The notes under the pieces: generated by a model
What the model was told of the DNA's origin: nothing
The model's database searches: none
The model's input: only the letters and a program-made list of their open reading frames with translations
Shown here: positions 24,983-32,933 of the stretch, in pieces
Position numbering within the stretch: position 1 is the first letter of the stretch
Layout: every line of letters begins with the position of its first letter
NCBI GenBank assembly: GCA_965371785.1
Contig: CBDUZS010000012.1
Span: 1-49,502 of the forward strand
DNA: 49,502 nucleotides
DNA from: CBDUZS01 sp965371785
GTDB taxonomy: Bacteria; Fermentibacterota; Fermentibacteria; Fermentibacterales; JCC-6
Direction: 5' to 3'
Translations under genes and position numbers: made by a program

Positions 24983-25117
24983 CTATGGGATAAGCTTCTT
25001 GCGTCCCCTGCGCCTTCTGGCATTAAGGACCTTCCGCCCCGTCTTCTTTGCCATCCTTGCCCTGAAGCCGTGTCGCCTTGCTTTTGAAATGCGGCTGGGC
25101 TGGTACGTTCTCTTCAT
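24983..25117 (-). CDS. rpmH: 50S ribosomal protein bL34
   Basis: bL34 is a 44-residue, highly basic protein of the large subunit. It is read from an ATG at 25117 preceded by a GGGAGAAGAG site. The sequence is fully canonical: MKRTYQPSRISKARRHGFR, then ARMAKKTGRKVLNARRRRGR, and it ends KKLIP. It is the first gene of the minus-strand operon rpmH-rnpA-yidD-yidC and marks the left edge of the origin region. Confidence 0.97.
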   Translation of the reverse strand: MKRTYQPSRISKARRHGFRARMAKKTGRKVLNARRRRGRKKLIP

Positions 25118-25433
25118 CTCTTCTCCCTTTTGGCGTCTTGACGCGGGCTGCCCTCTTCAGGCAATATACGATTCGACCAGTCGTTTTGTATGGTTAATGT
25201 CACCTCGACGAAGCTTGAAGCTAGCGAAGCATCATGCTTTCGTCAAGTATCTTGCACTTCTGGAAAGGGTCTTGCATGTCGGAAATCAACAATTCCCTAT
25301 GCTGCAGCAGGGTTGCTTTTTGTAATACGTTATTCTCCACGCCGTTACGTTATGTTTCCTTTGTGGATACCGTTGTTGATAACTCTCTTTTCTTACTACG
25401 CTGTATCGGTTTATGTATCACGATTGGACCGCT
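25118..25433. other. rpmH-dnaA intergenic region with DnaA-box-like sites
   Basis: This 316-base gap separates divergent rpmH and dnaA and must hold both promoters. TGTGGATAC (25362-25370) and TGTTGATAA (25374-25382) each differ by one base from the DnaA box TGTGGATAA and lie in the same orientation, three bases apart. They are suited to dnaA autoregulation or to one lobe of a bipartite origin. GACGAAGC (25207-25214) and GCTTTCGTC (25236-25244) form an imperfect inverted repeat. No gene is visible. Confidence 0.55.
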
Positions 25434-26759
25434 ATGAATACGACCGAAATGTCATTCCTCTGGCAAAGGTGCCTCGAGGCTGCGAAGCACAAACTCGAAC
25501 CCGCCACTTTTCGCTCCTGGCTTGCTCCATCCGAATTCGAAAGCCTGGAGGAGGGTCTGTTCATCGTCCGGTTTCCGAACGAATTCACGGCTAAATTCGC
25601 AAAGGCTCATTTTGGACCAATGCTCGAGGAATTCCTTCACGATTTCAGCGGAAGATCCGACCTCGTTTTATCGTGCAGGAGCATAAAGAATTCATACGGG
25701 CAGAAGAGTGAACGAACCTCTGTATCGACTCAGCCGTACGTCTACCTCAGACCGGGTTACACTTTCGATCTCTTCGTACAGGGTCCCAGCAACGAACTCG
25801 CATACGCAGGGGCTCTATCCGTAGCGAGAGAGCTGGGAACATCAAAATACAACCCTCTTTTCATATACGGGGGCGTTGGTCTCGGTAAAACACATCTCAT
25901 GCAGGCTATTGCACACTACGTAAGGAATACTCAGCCAAACAGGACTTTCCGCTACCTCTCTTCTGAAGAATTCCTCCGTCAGTACATCAATGCGGTCTTG
26001 AACAAACGCATGTCCAATTTTCACAACATGTACAAGGATATCGATTTCCTTCTCATGGACGATGTGCAGTTCCTTGCAGGCAAGGAAGGAGTACAGGAAG
26101 AACTTTTTCACCGATTCAATGAGCTTTATCAGTATGGGAAGCAGATCGTCCTCACGTCAGATCGCCCCCCTCATGAGATAGAACCTCTCGAGGAAAGGCT
26201 TGTCTCCCGATTTCAAAGCGGTCTTGTTGCCGATATTCAACCACCACAATACGAGACGAGGCTTGCCATACTAGAGCTTAAGGTCAGAGACGAGGGTCTT
26301 ATCTTTCCCAAAGACGTTCTCGATTACATCGCTTCATCTATCAAGAACAACGTAAGACAGCTCGAGGGAATCGTACACCTCATGGCAGCAACTTCCCGTA
26401 TTCAGAACAATCCTGTAGAAATGGAACTCGCCAAGAAAGTCATCAGTGATTATCTCGGCACTCAGTTCAAGCGTCTTACTCCTGCGTCGATCATATCACA
26501 GGTATCCGAGTACTTCTCTGTTTCTCCCTCTCAACTAAAGGGAAAGCTGCGAAAAAGAGAGGTGCTTATTCCCAGGCAGATATCAATGTATCTTATTCGT
26601 GAACTGACTGATACATCTCTCGCAGAGATCGGCGGTTACTTTGATGGAAGGGATCATTCAACAGTTCTTAACTCCATTGAGCGTATAAACAGATTATGTG
26701 AGGAAGAACCTTCGCTGAAAAGAAAACTGAGCGAGATCAAAAATCGTCTCACCAACTGA
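25434..26759 (+). CDS. dnaA: Chromosomal replication initiator DnaA
   Basis: DnaA binds origin boxes as ATP-bound filaments, melts the origin and loads the helicase. From the ATG at 25434 the protein has 441 residues (25413 is a weaker alternative). Domain I is residues about 1-75 (LWQRCLEAAKHKLEPATFRSW). Domain III contains Walker A YGGVGLGKTHLMQAI, Walker B DFLLMDDVQFL, sensor and box VII regions and LEERLVSRFQSGLV. Domain IV has LRKREVLIPRQISMYLIREL and GGYFDGRDHSTVLNSIERI, the DNA-binding signature. Domain II is very short. DnaA-box-like sequences flank the gene on both sides. Confidence 0.98.
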   Translation: MNTTEMSFLWQRCLEAAKHKLEPATFRSWLAPSEFESLEEGLFIVRFPNEFTAKFAKAHFGPMLEEFLHDFSGRSDLVLSCRSIKNSYGQKSERTSVSTQPYVYLRPGYTFDLFVQGPSNELAYAGALSVARELGTSKYNPLFIYGGVGLGKTHLMQAIAHYVRNTQPNRTFRYLSSEEFLRQYINAVLNKRMSNFHNMYKDIDFLLMDDVQFLAGKEGVQEELFHRFNELYQYGKQIVLTSDRPPHEIEPLEERLVSRFQSGLVADIQPPQYETRLAILELKVRDEGLIFPKDVLDYIASSIKNNVRQLEGIVHLMAATSRIQNNPVEMELAKKVISDYLGTQFKRLTPASIISQVSEYFSVSPSQLKGKLRKREVLIPRQISMYLIRELTDTSLAEIGGYFDGRDHSTVLNSIERINRLCEEEPSLKRKLSEIKNRLTN

Positions 26760-27005
26760 GTACTCACATCTGTGGAAAACTACCCTTTCTCATGATAGCT
26801 TTCTTGATGTTAATACACATACTTCGCTCTCTTTCACGGGTGTGTTGATAACTCCTGTTTCGCTCTTCCGTTTTCCACAAATTTTCCACTTCCATATTCC
26901 TTTTCCGCACTTGCACTACGGGTGACGTTTCCACATATCAACATGTATAATAACTACAACTGTTCTATCTATATCTTATTACTCAGATAGCCGGAGGAAA
27001 TGGGT
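26760..27005. other. oriC: Putative oriC between dnaA and dnaN
   Basis: The 246-base gap holds several DnaA-box-like 9-mers one base away from consensus: TGTGGAAAA (26771-26779), TGTTGATAA (26843-26851) and TTTTCCACA (26871-26879), with weaker ones at 26882-26890 and 26927-26935. An AT-rich stretch at about 26934-26990 could be the unwinding element. No box is a perfect TTATCCACA. The position next to dnaA, the two parS sites nearby and the divergence of transcription around it support an origin. Confidence 0.65.
26922..26951 (+). promoter_or_regulatory. Predicted dnaN promoter
   Basis: A perfect TATAAT (26946-26951) has GTGACG 18 bases upstream (26922-26927). It lies in the AT-rich part of the putative origin and would give a leader of about 48 bases ahead of dnaN. 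Confidence 0.5.
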
Positions 27006-28118
27006 ATGATCAAGTTTCTCGTGTCTCACTCGGATTTCCTGAAAGGTCTAAACACAGTTGCCACAGCTCTGCCTCCCAGAACAAGCCTTCCATCGCTTAC
27101 GAACATCCTTCTTGAATCGAACGGAGATCATCTCGATCTCGCCGCAACAGACCTGGATACCACGGTTACAACATCAATACCCGCAACGATTACAACGCCA
27201 GGAGCCATTGCTCTTCCCGGAAAGAAGCTTCATGACATAGTAAGGGAATTTCCAGCTGAAGACATTCATCTCAGCGGAACGGGAAACCGTATTACTCTGG
27301 CATGTGGCAATAGTTCTTTCACGCTGAGCGGGAATTCTAGAGACAGTTTTCCTTCCCTTCCCACCCACACGGAAACGGATTCCTCTACACTAACCATGAA
27401 AGTGCTTGGCGACGCAATACGAAAGACTTCTTACGCCGTGGCCAGAGACGACTACAGACCGGCGCTCAACGGAGCCCTCTGGAAGCTTGATTCCGAGGGC
27501 CTCGAGATAGTGGCAACGGATGGTCACAGACTTGCCAGAATACACCTTGCAGAGATAACGTCTGGAACTTCCCTGGAGGCTATTGTTGCACCAAAAGCCC
27601 TCAACCTGCTGGCAAAACTTGCAGGAAGCGATGACGTACAGATCAGATCCCGTGGAACACAGATCTCTTTCGAGTTCGATAGAACAACGATCTACAGCAG
27701 AACAATAGAAGGACCTTACCCGCCGTACGAAAAGGTAATTCCTGTCGAAAACGACAAGGCACTGACAATCGTCCGCGAAGATCTGATAGCCGCCCTTCGC
27801 AGAATGCGGATTATCGCCAACCCGGCCACCCATCAGGTAAGACTCTCTCTCGAAAAGGAAAACATCCTTATACAGGCGGAGAATACCGACGCAGGAGAAG
27901 CACGAGAAACACTCGAAGGAGAGTACGAATCCGATCCTCTTACCGTTGGGTTCAATGGAGATTTCCTTTTCGAAATACTGAAGAACATGACCAGCGAAAA
28001 AGTAGTACTGAAAATGAAAGACAGTTCTACCGCAGTTGTCATAGAAGACGAGGAACCCGAAGAAGGAGTCACTTACCTTGCTCTCCTCATGCCGGTGAAA
28101 CTGCCTTCTACGAACTGA
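27006..28118 (+). CDS. dnaN: DNA polymerase III beta subunit (sliding clamp)
   Basis: The clamp tethers polymerase III and many repair factors to DNA as a dimeric ring. The ATG at 27006 is preferred over 27000 because GGAGG at 26993-26997 is then eight bases away and the protein starts MIKFLV, as usual. The 370 residues show three clamp repeats, with LPSLTNILLES, LPGKKLHDIVREFP, and in the middle ALNGALWKLDSEGLEIVATDGHRLA, a diagnostic segment. The C-terminus ends TYLALLMPVKLP, matching the conserved xLMPxRL tail. Confidence 0.97.
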   Translation: MIKFLVSHSDFLKGLNTVATALPPRTSLPSLTNILLESNGDHLDLAATDLDTTVTTSIPATITTPGAIALPGKKLHDIVREFPAEDIHLSGTGNRITLACGNSSFTLSGNSRDSFPSLPTHTETDSSTLTMKVLGDAIRKTSYAVARDDYRPALNGALWKLDSEGLEIVATDGHRLARIHLAEITSGTSLEAIVAPKALNLLAKLAGSDDVQIRSRGTQISFEFDRTTIYSRTIEGPYPPYEKVIPVENDKALTIVREDLIAALRRMRIIANPATHQVRLSLEKENILIQAENTDAGEARETLEGEYESDPLTVGFNGDFLFEILKNMTSEKVVLKMKDSSTAVVIEDEEPEEGVTYLALLMPVKLPSTN

Positions 28119-28181
28119 GTGAGAGAAATTCCCTTTTTCATGTCCAGGGGTCGGATCTGACCGGAATCACAGGAGGCACTC

Positions 28182-28496
28182 TTGAAACGGCTTGATGATC
28201 TTCTAAGACATCTTATCGGAAGGCTCGAGCTGACGGAGGGCCAGGAAAGGCAGAGGGTCCTCGGTGAATGGGATAATATCCTGAGTAAGGAACTCGTAGC
28301 CCTTGCGCACCCAGCCGGGTTCAGAAAGTCAGTTCTTCTCATAAGGGCGTTACACCCTGCGGCAGCGATGGAGATAAGGCTGAGAAAAAAGGAAATCCTC
28401 GATCATCTCAACAGCGTTGCGCACAAGCGCCTGTTCACATCGGTAAGAATAATCTGTCCATCAGTAGTCTCGGGCAAGCAGACCCCTGAAAGGTAG
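28182..28496 (+). CDS. DUF721 / DciA-like protein
   Basis: A TTG start at 28182 follows AGGAGG. The 104-residue protein has the DUF721 layout: an N-terminal helix (RLDDLLRHLIGRL), LGEWDNILSKELVALAHPAGFRKSVL with the conserved Trp and the A-x-P segment, then a strand-helix part ending HLNSVAHKRLFTSVRII. In many bacteria lacking DnaC/DnaI, DciA of this family recruits the replicative helicase. It sits where recF or recF-DUF721 is normally found between dnaN and gyrB. Helicase loading is inferred from family and context. Confidence 0.8.
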   Translation: MKRLDDLLRHLIGRLELTEGQERQRVLGEWDNILSKELVALAHPAGFRKSVLLIRALHPAAAMEIRLRKKEILDHLNSVAHKRLFTSVRIICPSVVSGKQTPER

Positions 28497-28501
28497 CGAT
28501 A

Positions 28502-30433
28502 TTGTCAGACGATCCAAAGAGTTATGACGCTGATTCTATAAAGGTGCTGGAGGGTCTCGAAGCGGTAAGAAAACGACCAAGCATGTACATCGGGTCAACA
28601 TCTTCCGCTGGATTGCACCATATTGTTTACGAGGTTGTCGATAACAGCGTTGACGAAGCGCAGGCAGGCTTTTGTGACCGGATAGAGGTTAATCTCCTTG
28701 CCAATGGATCCATTTCCGTCATGGACAACGGGCGAGGCATACCGATCGACATTCACCCCAAGATGCAGGTTCCAGCCGTTGAAGTTGTTATGACAACACT
28801 CCATTCGGGAGGAAAGTTCGATAACGAATCCTACAAGGTCTCTGGAGGTTTGCACGGGGTCGGAGTAAGCGTTGTGAACGCACTTTCCGAATGGCTCGAA
28901 GTCGAGATATACATGAACGGAAAAACTTACTTCCAGTCGTACAAACAGGGAGTTCCACAGAAACCGCTGGAGGTCAGAGGAGATACTGACCTCAAGGGCA
29001 CACTCATCACATTCATGCCCGATCAAGAGATATTCGAAACAACGGATTTCAGTTTCGACATCCTTTCGAAAAGGCTAAGAGAGCTTGCCTTTCTAAACAG
29101 CTCACTATCGATCTCGATAAACGACAAAAGAAAAGGTTTCAAGGGGAAAAGCCACAATTTCTGTTACGATGGCGGAATCACTTCTTTCGTTTCCTTTCTC
29201 AACGAAACAAGACACACTCTTCATGACGACCCTATACAGGTCTCACGCGAGTCAACTCTTGAAGATGGCTCCTTCTTCCTCGTGGACGTGGCCGTACAGT
29301 ACAACAGTGGATACCAGGAGGAAATATTTTCCTTTGTGAACAACATCAACACGATTGACGGGGGAACGCACCTCACAGGTTTCAAATCTGCGCTGACCAG
29401 GTGCCTGAACGATTACGCCTCCAGAAACAACCTCTTCAAGAAAAGCGAGCAGAGCTTCAGCGGTAACGATGTCAGAGAAGGGCTTACAGCCGTTATAAGC
29501 ATAAAGCTTGCAAACCCGCAATTCGAGGGTCAGACGAAGACCAGGCTGGGAAACCGGGAAGTTAAGGGAGCAACGGAATCGATCACTTTCATGGGACTTT
29601 CCGAGTTCTTCGAAGAGAACCCGCCGGTTGCCAGGAGGGTTGTGCAGAAATGCATTGAGACTAGCGCCGCCAGGCTTGCAGCAAGAAAGGCGAAAGAACT
29701 CACCAGAAGAAAAAGCGCCCTTGAAACTGCTGCACTTCCAGGAAAACTTGCCGACTGTGCAACCAGGGATCCATCGGAATCCGAGTTGTTTCTTGTCGAG
29801 GGTGATTCCGCAGGAGGATCTGCCAAACAGGGAAGAAACAGGCATTTCCAGGCTATCCTGCCTTTGAGGGGCAAGATAATAAACGTCGAAAAGGCTCCGC
29901 TTCACCGAATCCTGAACAACAACGAAATCAGGACGATGGTCACCGCCATCGGAACGGGAATCGGGTCGGAAGACTTCGATATTTCAAAACTCAGATACCA
30001 TAAGATAATCCTGATGACGGATGCCGATGTTGACGGTGCACATATCCGGACTCTTCTTCTGACTTTCTTCTACAGGTACATGCCTGCTCTCATCGAAAAG
30101 GGACACGTCTACGTTGCCCAGCCACCGCTCTACGGTGTAAGGAAGGGGAAGACAACACGATACTCGTACTCCGACGCAGATCTGGATGCAATATTGGAGG
30201 AGATGGGCAAGGAAAAGGTCACAATACAGAGATACAAGGGTCTGGGTGAAATGAACGCGGATCAACTCTGGTTTACGACAATGGATCCATCCAACAGGCG
30301 TTTGCTTAAAATCAGGCTGGATGACGCGGTAGAAGCCAGTCATACGTTCTCGATGCTGATGGGTGACGAGGTAGAACCCAGAAGAAAGTTCATAGAGGAG
30401 CATGCGGCGGAGGTGAGCAACCTTGACGTCTGA
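28502..30433 (+). CDS. gyrB: DNA gyrase subunit B
   Basis: GyrB is the ATPase subunit of gyrase, which introduces negative supercoils. The 643-residue protein starts with TTG at 28502 after AAGGTAG. It has IKVLEGLEAVRKRPSMYIGS, the GHKL ATP site (EVVDNSVDEAQAGF, DNGRGIPIDIHP, GGLHGVGVSVVNALS) and the transducer lysine in QTKTRLGN. The TOPRIM motifs LFLVEGDSAGGSAKQGR and LMTDADVDGAHIRTLLL follow, and the C-terminus contains YKGLGEMNADQLWFTTMDP. It overlaps gyrA by 11 bases. Confidence 0.97.
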   Translation: MSDDPKSYDADSIKVLEGLEAVRKRPSMYIGSTSSAGLHHIVYEVVDNSVDEAQAGFCDRIEVNLLANGSISVMDNGRGIPIDIHPKMQVPAVEVVMTTLHSGGKFDNESYKVSGGLHGVGVSVVNALSEWLEVEIYMNGKTYFQSYKQGVPQKPLEVRGDTDLKGTLITFMPDQEIFETTDFSFDILSKRLRELAFLNSSLSISINDKRKGFKGKSHNFCYDGGITSFVSFLNETRHTLHDDPIQVSRESTLEDGSFFLVDVAVQYNSGYQEEIFSFVNNINTIDGGTHLTGFKSALTRCLNDYASRNNLFKKSEQSFSGNDVREGLTAVISIKLANPQFEGQTKTRLGNREVKGATESITFMGLSEFFEENPPVARRVVQKCIETSAARLAARKAKELTRRKSALETAALPGKLADCATRDPSESELFLVEGDSAGGSAKQGRNRHFQAILPLRGKIINVEKAPLHRILNNNEIRTMVTAIGTGIGSEDFDISKLRYHKIILMTDADVDGAHIRTLLLTFFYRYMPALIEKGHVYVAQPPLYGVRKGKTTRYSYSDADLDAILEEMGKEKVTIQRYKGLGEMNADQLWFTTMDPSNRRLLKIRLDDAVEASHTFSMLMGDEVEPRRKFIEEHAAEVSNLDV

Positions 30434-32933
30434 CGGGAAAGAAAGCGAAAAGGACATGAAGAAGGAATCCTCCTTCGATACCCGGATTCTCGCCGTTAAT
30501 CTCGAAGACGAGATGAAACGATCTTACCTTGATTACTCGATGAGCGTAAACGTTGCCAGGGCACTGCCGGATGTCCGTGATGGCCTCAAGCCGGTCCATA
30601 GAAGAATTCTCTACTCGATGCACGGGTTGAAACTATCGCACCAGAGACCGTACAAGAAATGTGCGACCGTAGTCGGAGACGTTCTCGGCAAGTACCACCC
30701 CCATGGAGATCTTTCCGTATACGATGCTCTTGTGAGGATGGCTCAGGATTTCTCATTGAGACACACACTGATAGACGGGCAGGGGAACTTCGGTTCAGTC
30801 GACGGCGATCCTGCAGCAGCCTATCGATATACGGAAGCAAGAATGTCCAGGATTGGCGGGGAGCTTCTGACGGATCTCGAAAAAGAAACGGTAGATTTCT
30901 CGCCGAATTTCGATCAGAAACTTGAAGAGCCGACCGTTCTCCCCGCAGGCTTCCCCAATCTCCTTGTGAATGGATCCACGGGAATAGGTGTTGGAATGGC
31001 TACGAACATTCCGCCCCACAACCTGCGAGAGATCATCGATGCATGCTGTCTGCTCATCGAGAACCCTGATGCCTCTGACGATCAGCTGCTGGACGTTGTC
31101 AAGGGTCCGGATTTCCCGACGGGCTCTACGATCATGGGGATCGCCGGCATCAGGAACGCCTATCTCACGGGAAAGGGCAGGGTCGTAGTAAGGGGAAGAA
31201 CGCACATCGAGCCTGCATCATCTGGCAGAGAGAGCATAATCGTAACCGAGATACCCTACCAGGTGAACAAGGCAAACATGATATCCAGGATAGCCGAACT
31301 CGTTAAGGATAAAAAACTTACGGACATTGCGGACCTTAGAGACGAATCCGACCGCGATGGAATGCGAATCGTCATCGTCCTCAAGCGCGATGCAATATCA
31401 GATGTCGTTCTCAACCAGCTCTACAAGCACACCGACCTGAGGGCATCGTTCGGTGTCAACATGCTGGCACTGGTCGAAAACATGCCCAGGAGGCTGACCC
31501 TCCGAGAGGTCCTGAACTGTTACATCGAGCACAGACACGAAGTGATCTACAGGAGAGCGGGATTCGAGCATCGCAAAGCCGTGGACCGTGCTCACATCGT
31601 AGAAGGTCTGCTGAGAGCTCAGGGTGTCATCGACGATGTCATCAAAACGATTAGAGCGTCCAGTAACCAGGAAGAAGCCCGACCCAGGCTGATCGAGGAG
31701 TTCGGCTTCTCGGAGATACAGGCTCAGGCAATACTGGATATGCGGCTTGGCAGGCTTACCGCTCTTGACAGACAGGCTCTGGAAGACGAAATGGAAGCCC
31801 TCAGGATCCGGATAACGGAACTGACTCTCATCTGCGAAGATCGCTCGATACGCATGCAGATCGTTGCCGGGGAGCTGAGAGATATCGCGGAAAAGTATGG
31901 CGAGGACAGGAAAACAGACATCGAGCCGTTCGCCCCGGGAGAACTCCTCATGGAGGATCTGATACCAGACGACAAGATGGTCATAGTCGTGTCGCATGAA
32001 GGCTACATCAAACGTATTCACCTGGACACTTACAGAAGCCAGCACAGAGGGGGAAGAGGTATAACGGGTGCGAGCACCAAGGAGGAGGATTTCCTGGAAC
32101 AGATCTTCGTATCCTCCAACCACAGCTACATCCTTTTCTTCACGAATCTCGGAAGATGTCACTGGCTGAAAGTGTACAGAGTTCCCGAGGTCATGCGGAC
32201 GAGCAGGGGGAAGGCAATTGTCAACCTGCTCGATCTGCAGGCGGACGAGAGACCGGTAGCACAGATCTGCGTAAAGGATTTTCATCAGGGCGGGCATGTT
32301 GTCATGGTCTCCAGCAGAGGAATGATCAAGAAGAGCCCTCTTCTGCTCTACAGTCATCCCAGAAAGAACGGCATCAAGGCCATAAAGCTGGACGAGGGCA
32401 GCGAACTGGTCGGAGCGTCTCTCACGACAGGAGACTGCGAGATACTCCTTGCAAGGGCCAACGGGCTTGCCAACAGATTCCACGAAAGAAACGTCAGACC
32501 GATGGGGCGTGATACAAGAGGGGTCATAGGTATTCGCACGTCGGGGGATGACAGGGTAGTGGGAATGGTCGTCATCTCGGAGCCGGTTTCCATTCTTACC
32601 GTTACGGAGAACGGCTACGGCAAGCGTACTCCCATTGGAGATTACCGCAAAACGAAACGGGCCGGCAAGGGAGTTGTGAACATAAGATGCAGCGAGAGAA
32701 ACGGAGCGGTTGTCGCAGTCAGAGCCGTTAACGACGGAGACGAACTCATACTCGTTTCGGCCGGCGGGCTGATCATAAGGATTCCCGTTGACGATATCAG
32801 AATAATCGGGAGGTACACACAGGGGGTCAGGCTGATGAATCTTCCGGAAGGGGATCGGGTAGTCGATACGGCTCTCGTAAGGTATGAGGAAACCGATCCT
32901 GATCTGTTGCTTGCTGAAGAAACAGCGGAATGA
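30423..32933 (+). CDS. gyrA: DNA gyrase subunit A
   Basis: GyrA cuts and rejoins DNA. A TTG start at 30423 with GGAGGTGAG upstream gives 836 residues. The breakage-reunion domain shows LDYSMSVNVARALPDVRDGL, VVGDVLGKYHPHGD and the catalytic Tyr136 in AAYRYTEARM. The GyrA-box, needed for DNA wrapping, reads QHRGGRG, so the protein is gyrase rather than topoisomerase IV. The position equivalent to E. coli Ser83 is Leu97 (HPHGDLSVYD), while Asp87 is conserved as Asp101. In E. coli a Ser83Leu change confers quinolone resistance. The stop codon overlaps the start of the next gene. Confidence 0.97.
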   Translation: MTSDGKESEKDMKKESSFDTRILAVNLEDEMKRSYLDYSMSVNVARALPDVRDGLKPVHRRILYSMHGLKLSHQRPYKKCATVVGDVLGKYHPHGDLSVYDALVRMAQDFSLRHTLIDGQGNFGSVDGDPAAAYRYTEARMSRIGGELLTDLEKETVDFSPNFDQKLEEPTVLPAGFPNLLVNGSTGIGVGMATNIPPHNLREIIDACCLLIENPDASDDQLLDVVKGPDFPTGSTIMGIAGIRNAYLTGKGRVVVRGRTHIEPASSGRESIIVTEIPYQVNKANMISRIAELVKDKKLTDIADLRDESDRDGMRIVIVLKRDAISDVVLNQLYKHTDLRASFGVNMLALVENMPRRLTLREVLNCYIEHRHEVIYRRAGFEHRKAVDRAHIVEGLLRAQGVIDDVIKTIRASSNQEEARPRLIEEFGFSEIQAQAILDMRLGRLTALDRQALEDEMEALRIRITELTLICEDRSIRMQIVAGELRDIAEKYGEDRKTDIEPFAPGELLMEDLIPDDKMVIVVSHEGYIKRIHLDTYRSQHRGGRGITGASTKEEDFLEQIFVSSNHSYILFFTNLGRCHWLKVYRVPEVMRTSRGKAIVNLLDLQADERPVAQICVKDFHQGGHVVMVSSRGMIKKSPLLLYSHPRKNGIKAIKLDEGSELVGASLTTGDCEILLARANGLANRFHERNVRPMGRDTRGVIGIRTSGDDRVVGMVVISEPVSILTVTENGYGKRTPIGDYRKTKRAGKGVVNIRCSERNGAVVAVRAVNDGDELILVSAGGLIIRIPVDDIRIIGRYTQGVRLMNLPEGDRVVDTALVRYEETDPDLLLAEETAE

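Noticed and set aside
24967..25023. Longer rnpA from an ATG at 25023
   Set aside because: It would overlap rpmH by 41 bases, and the added residues do not resemble RnpA. The ATG at 24966 gives the normal protein.
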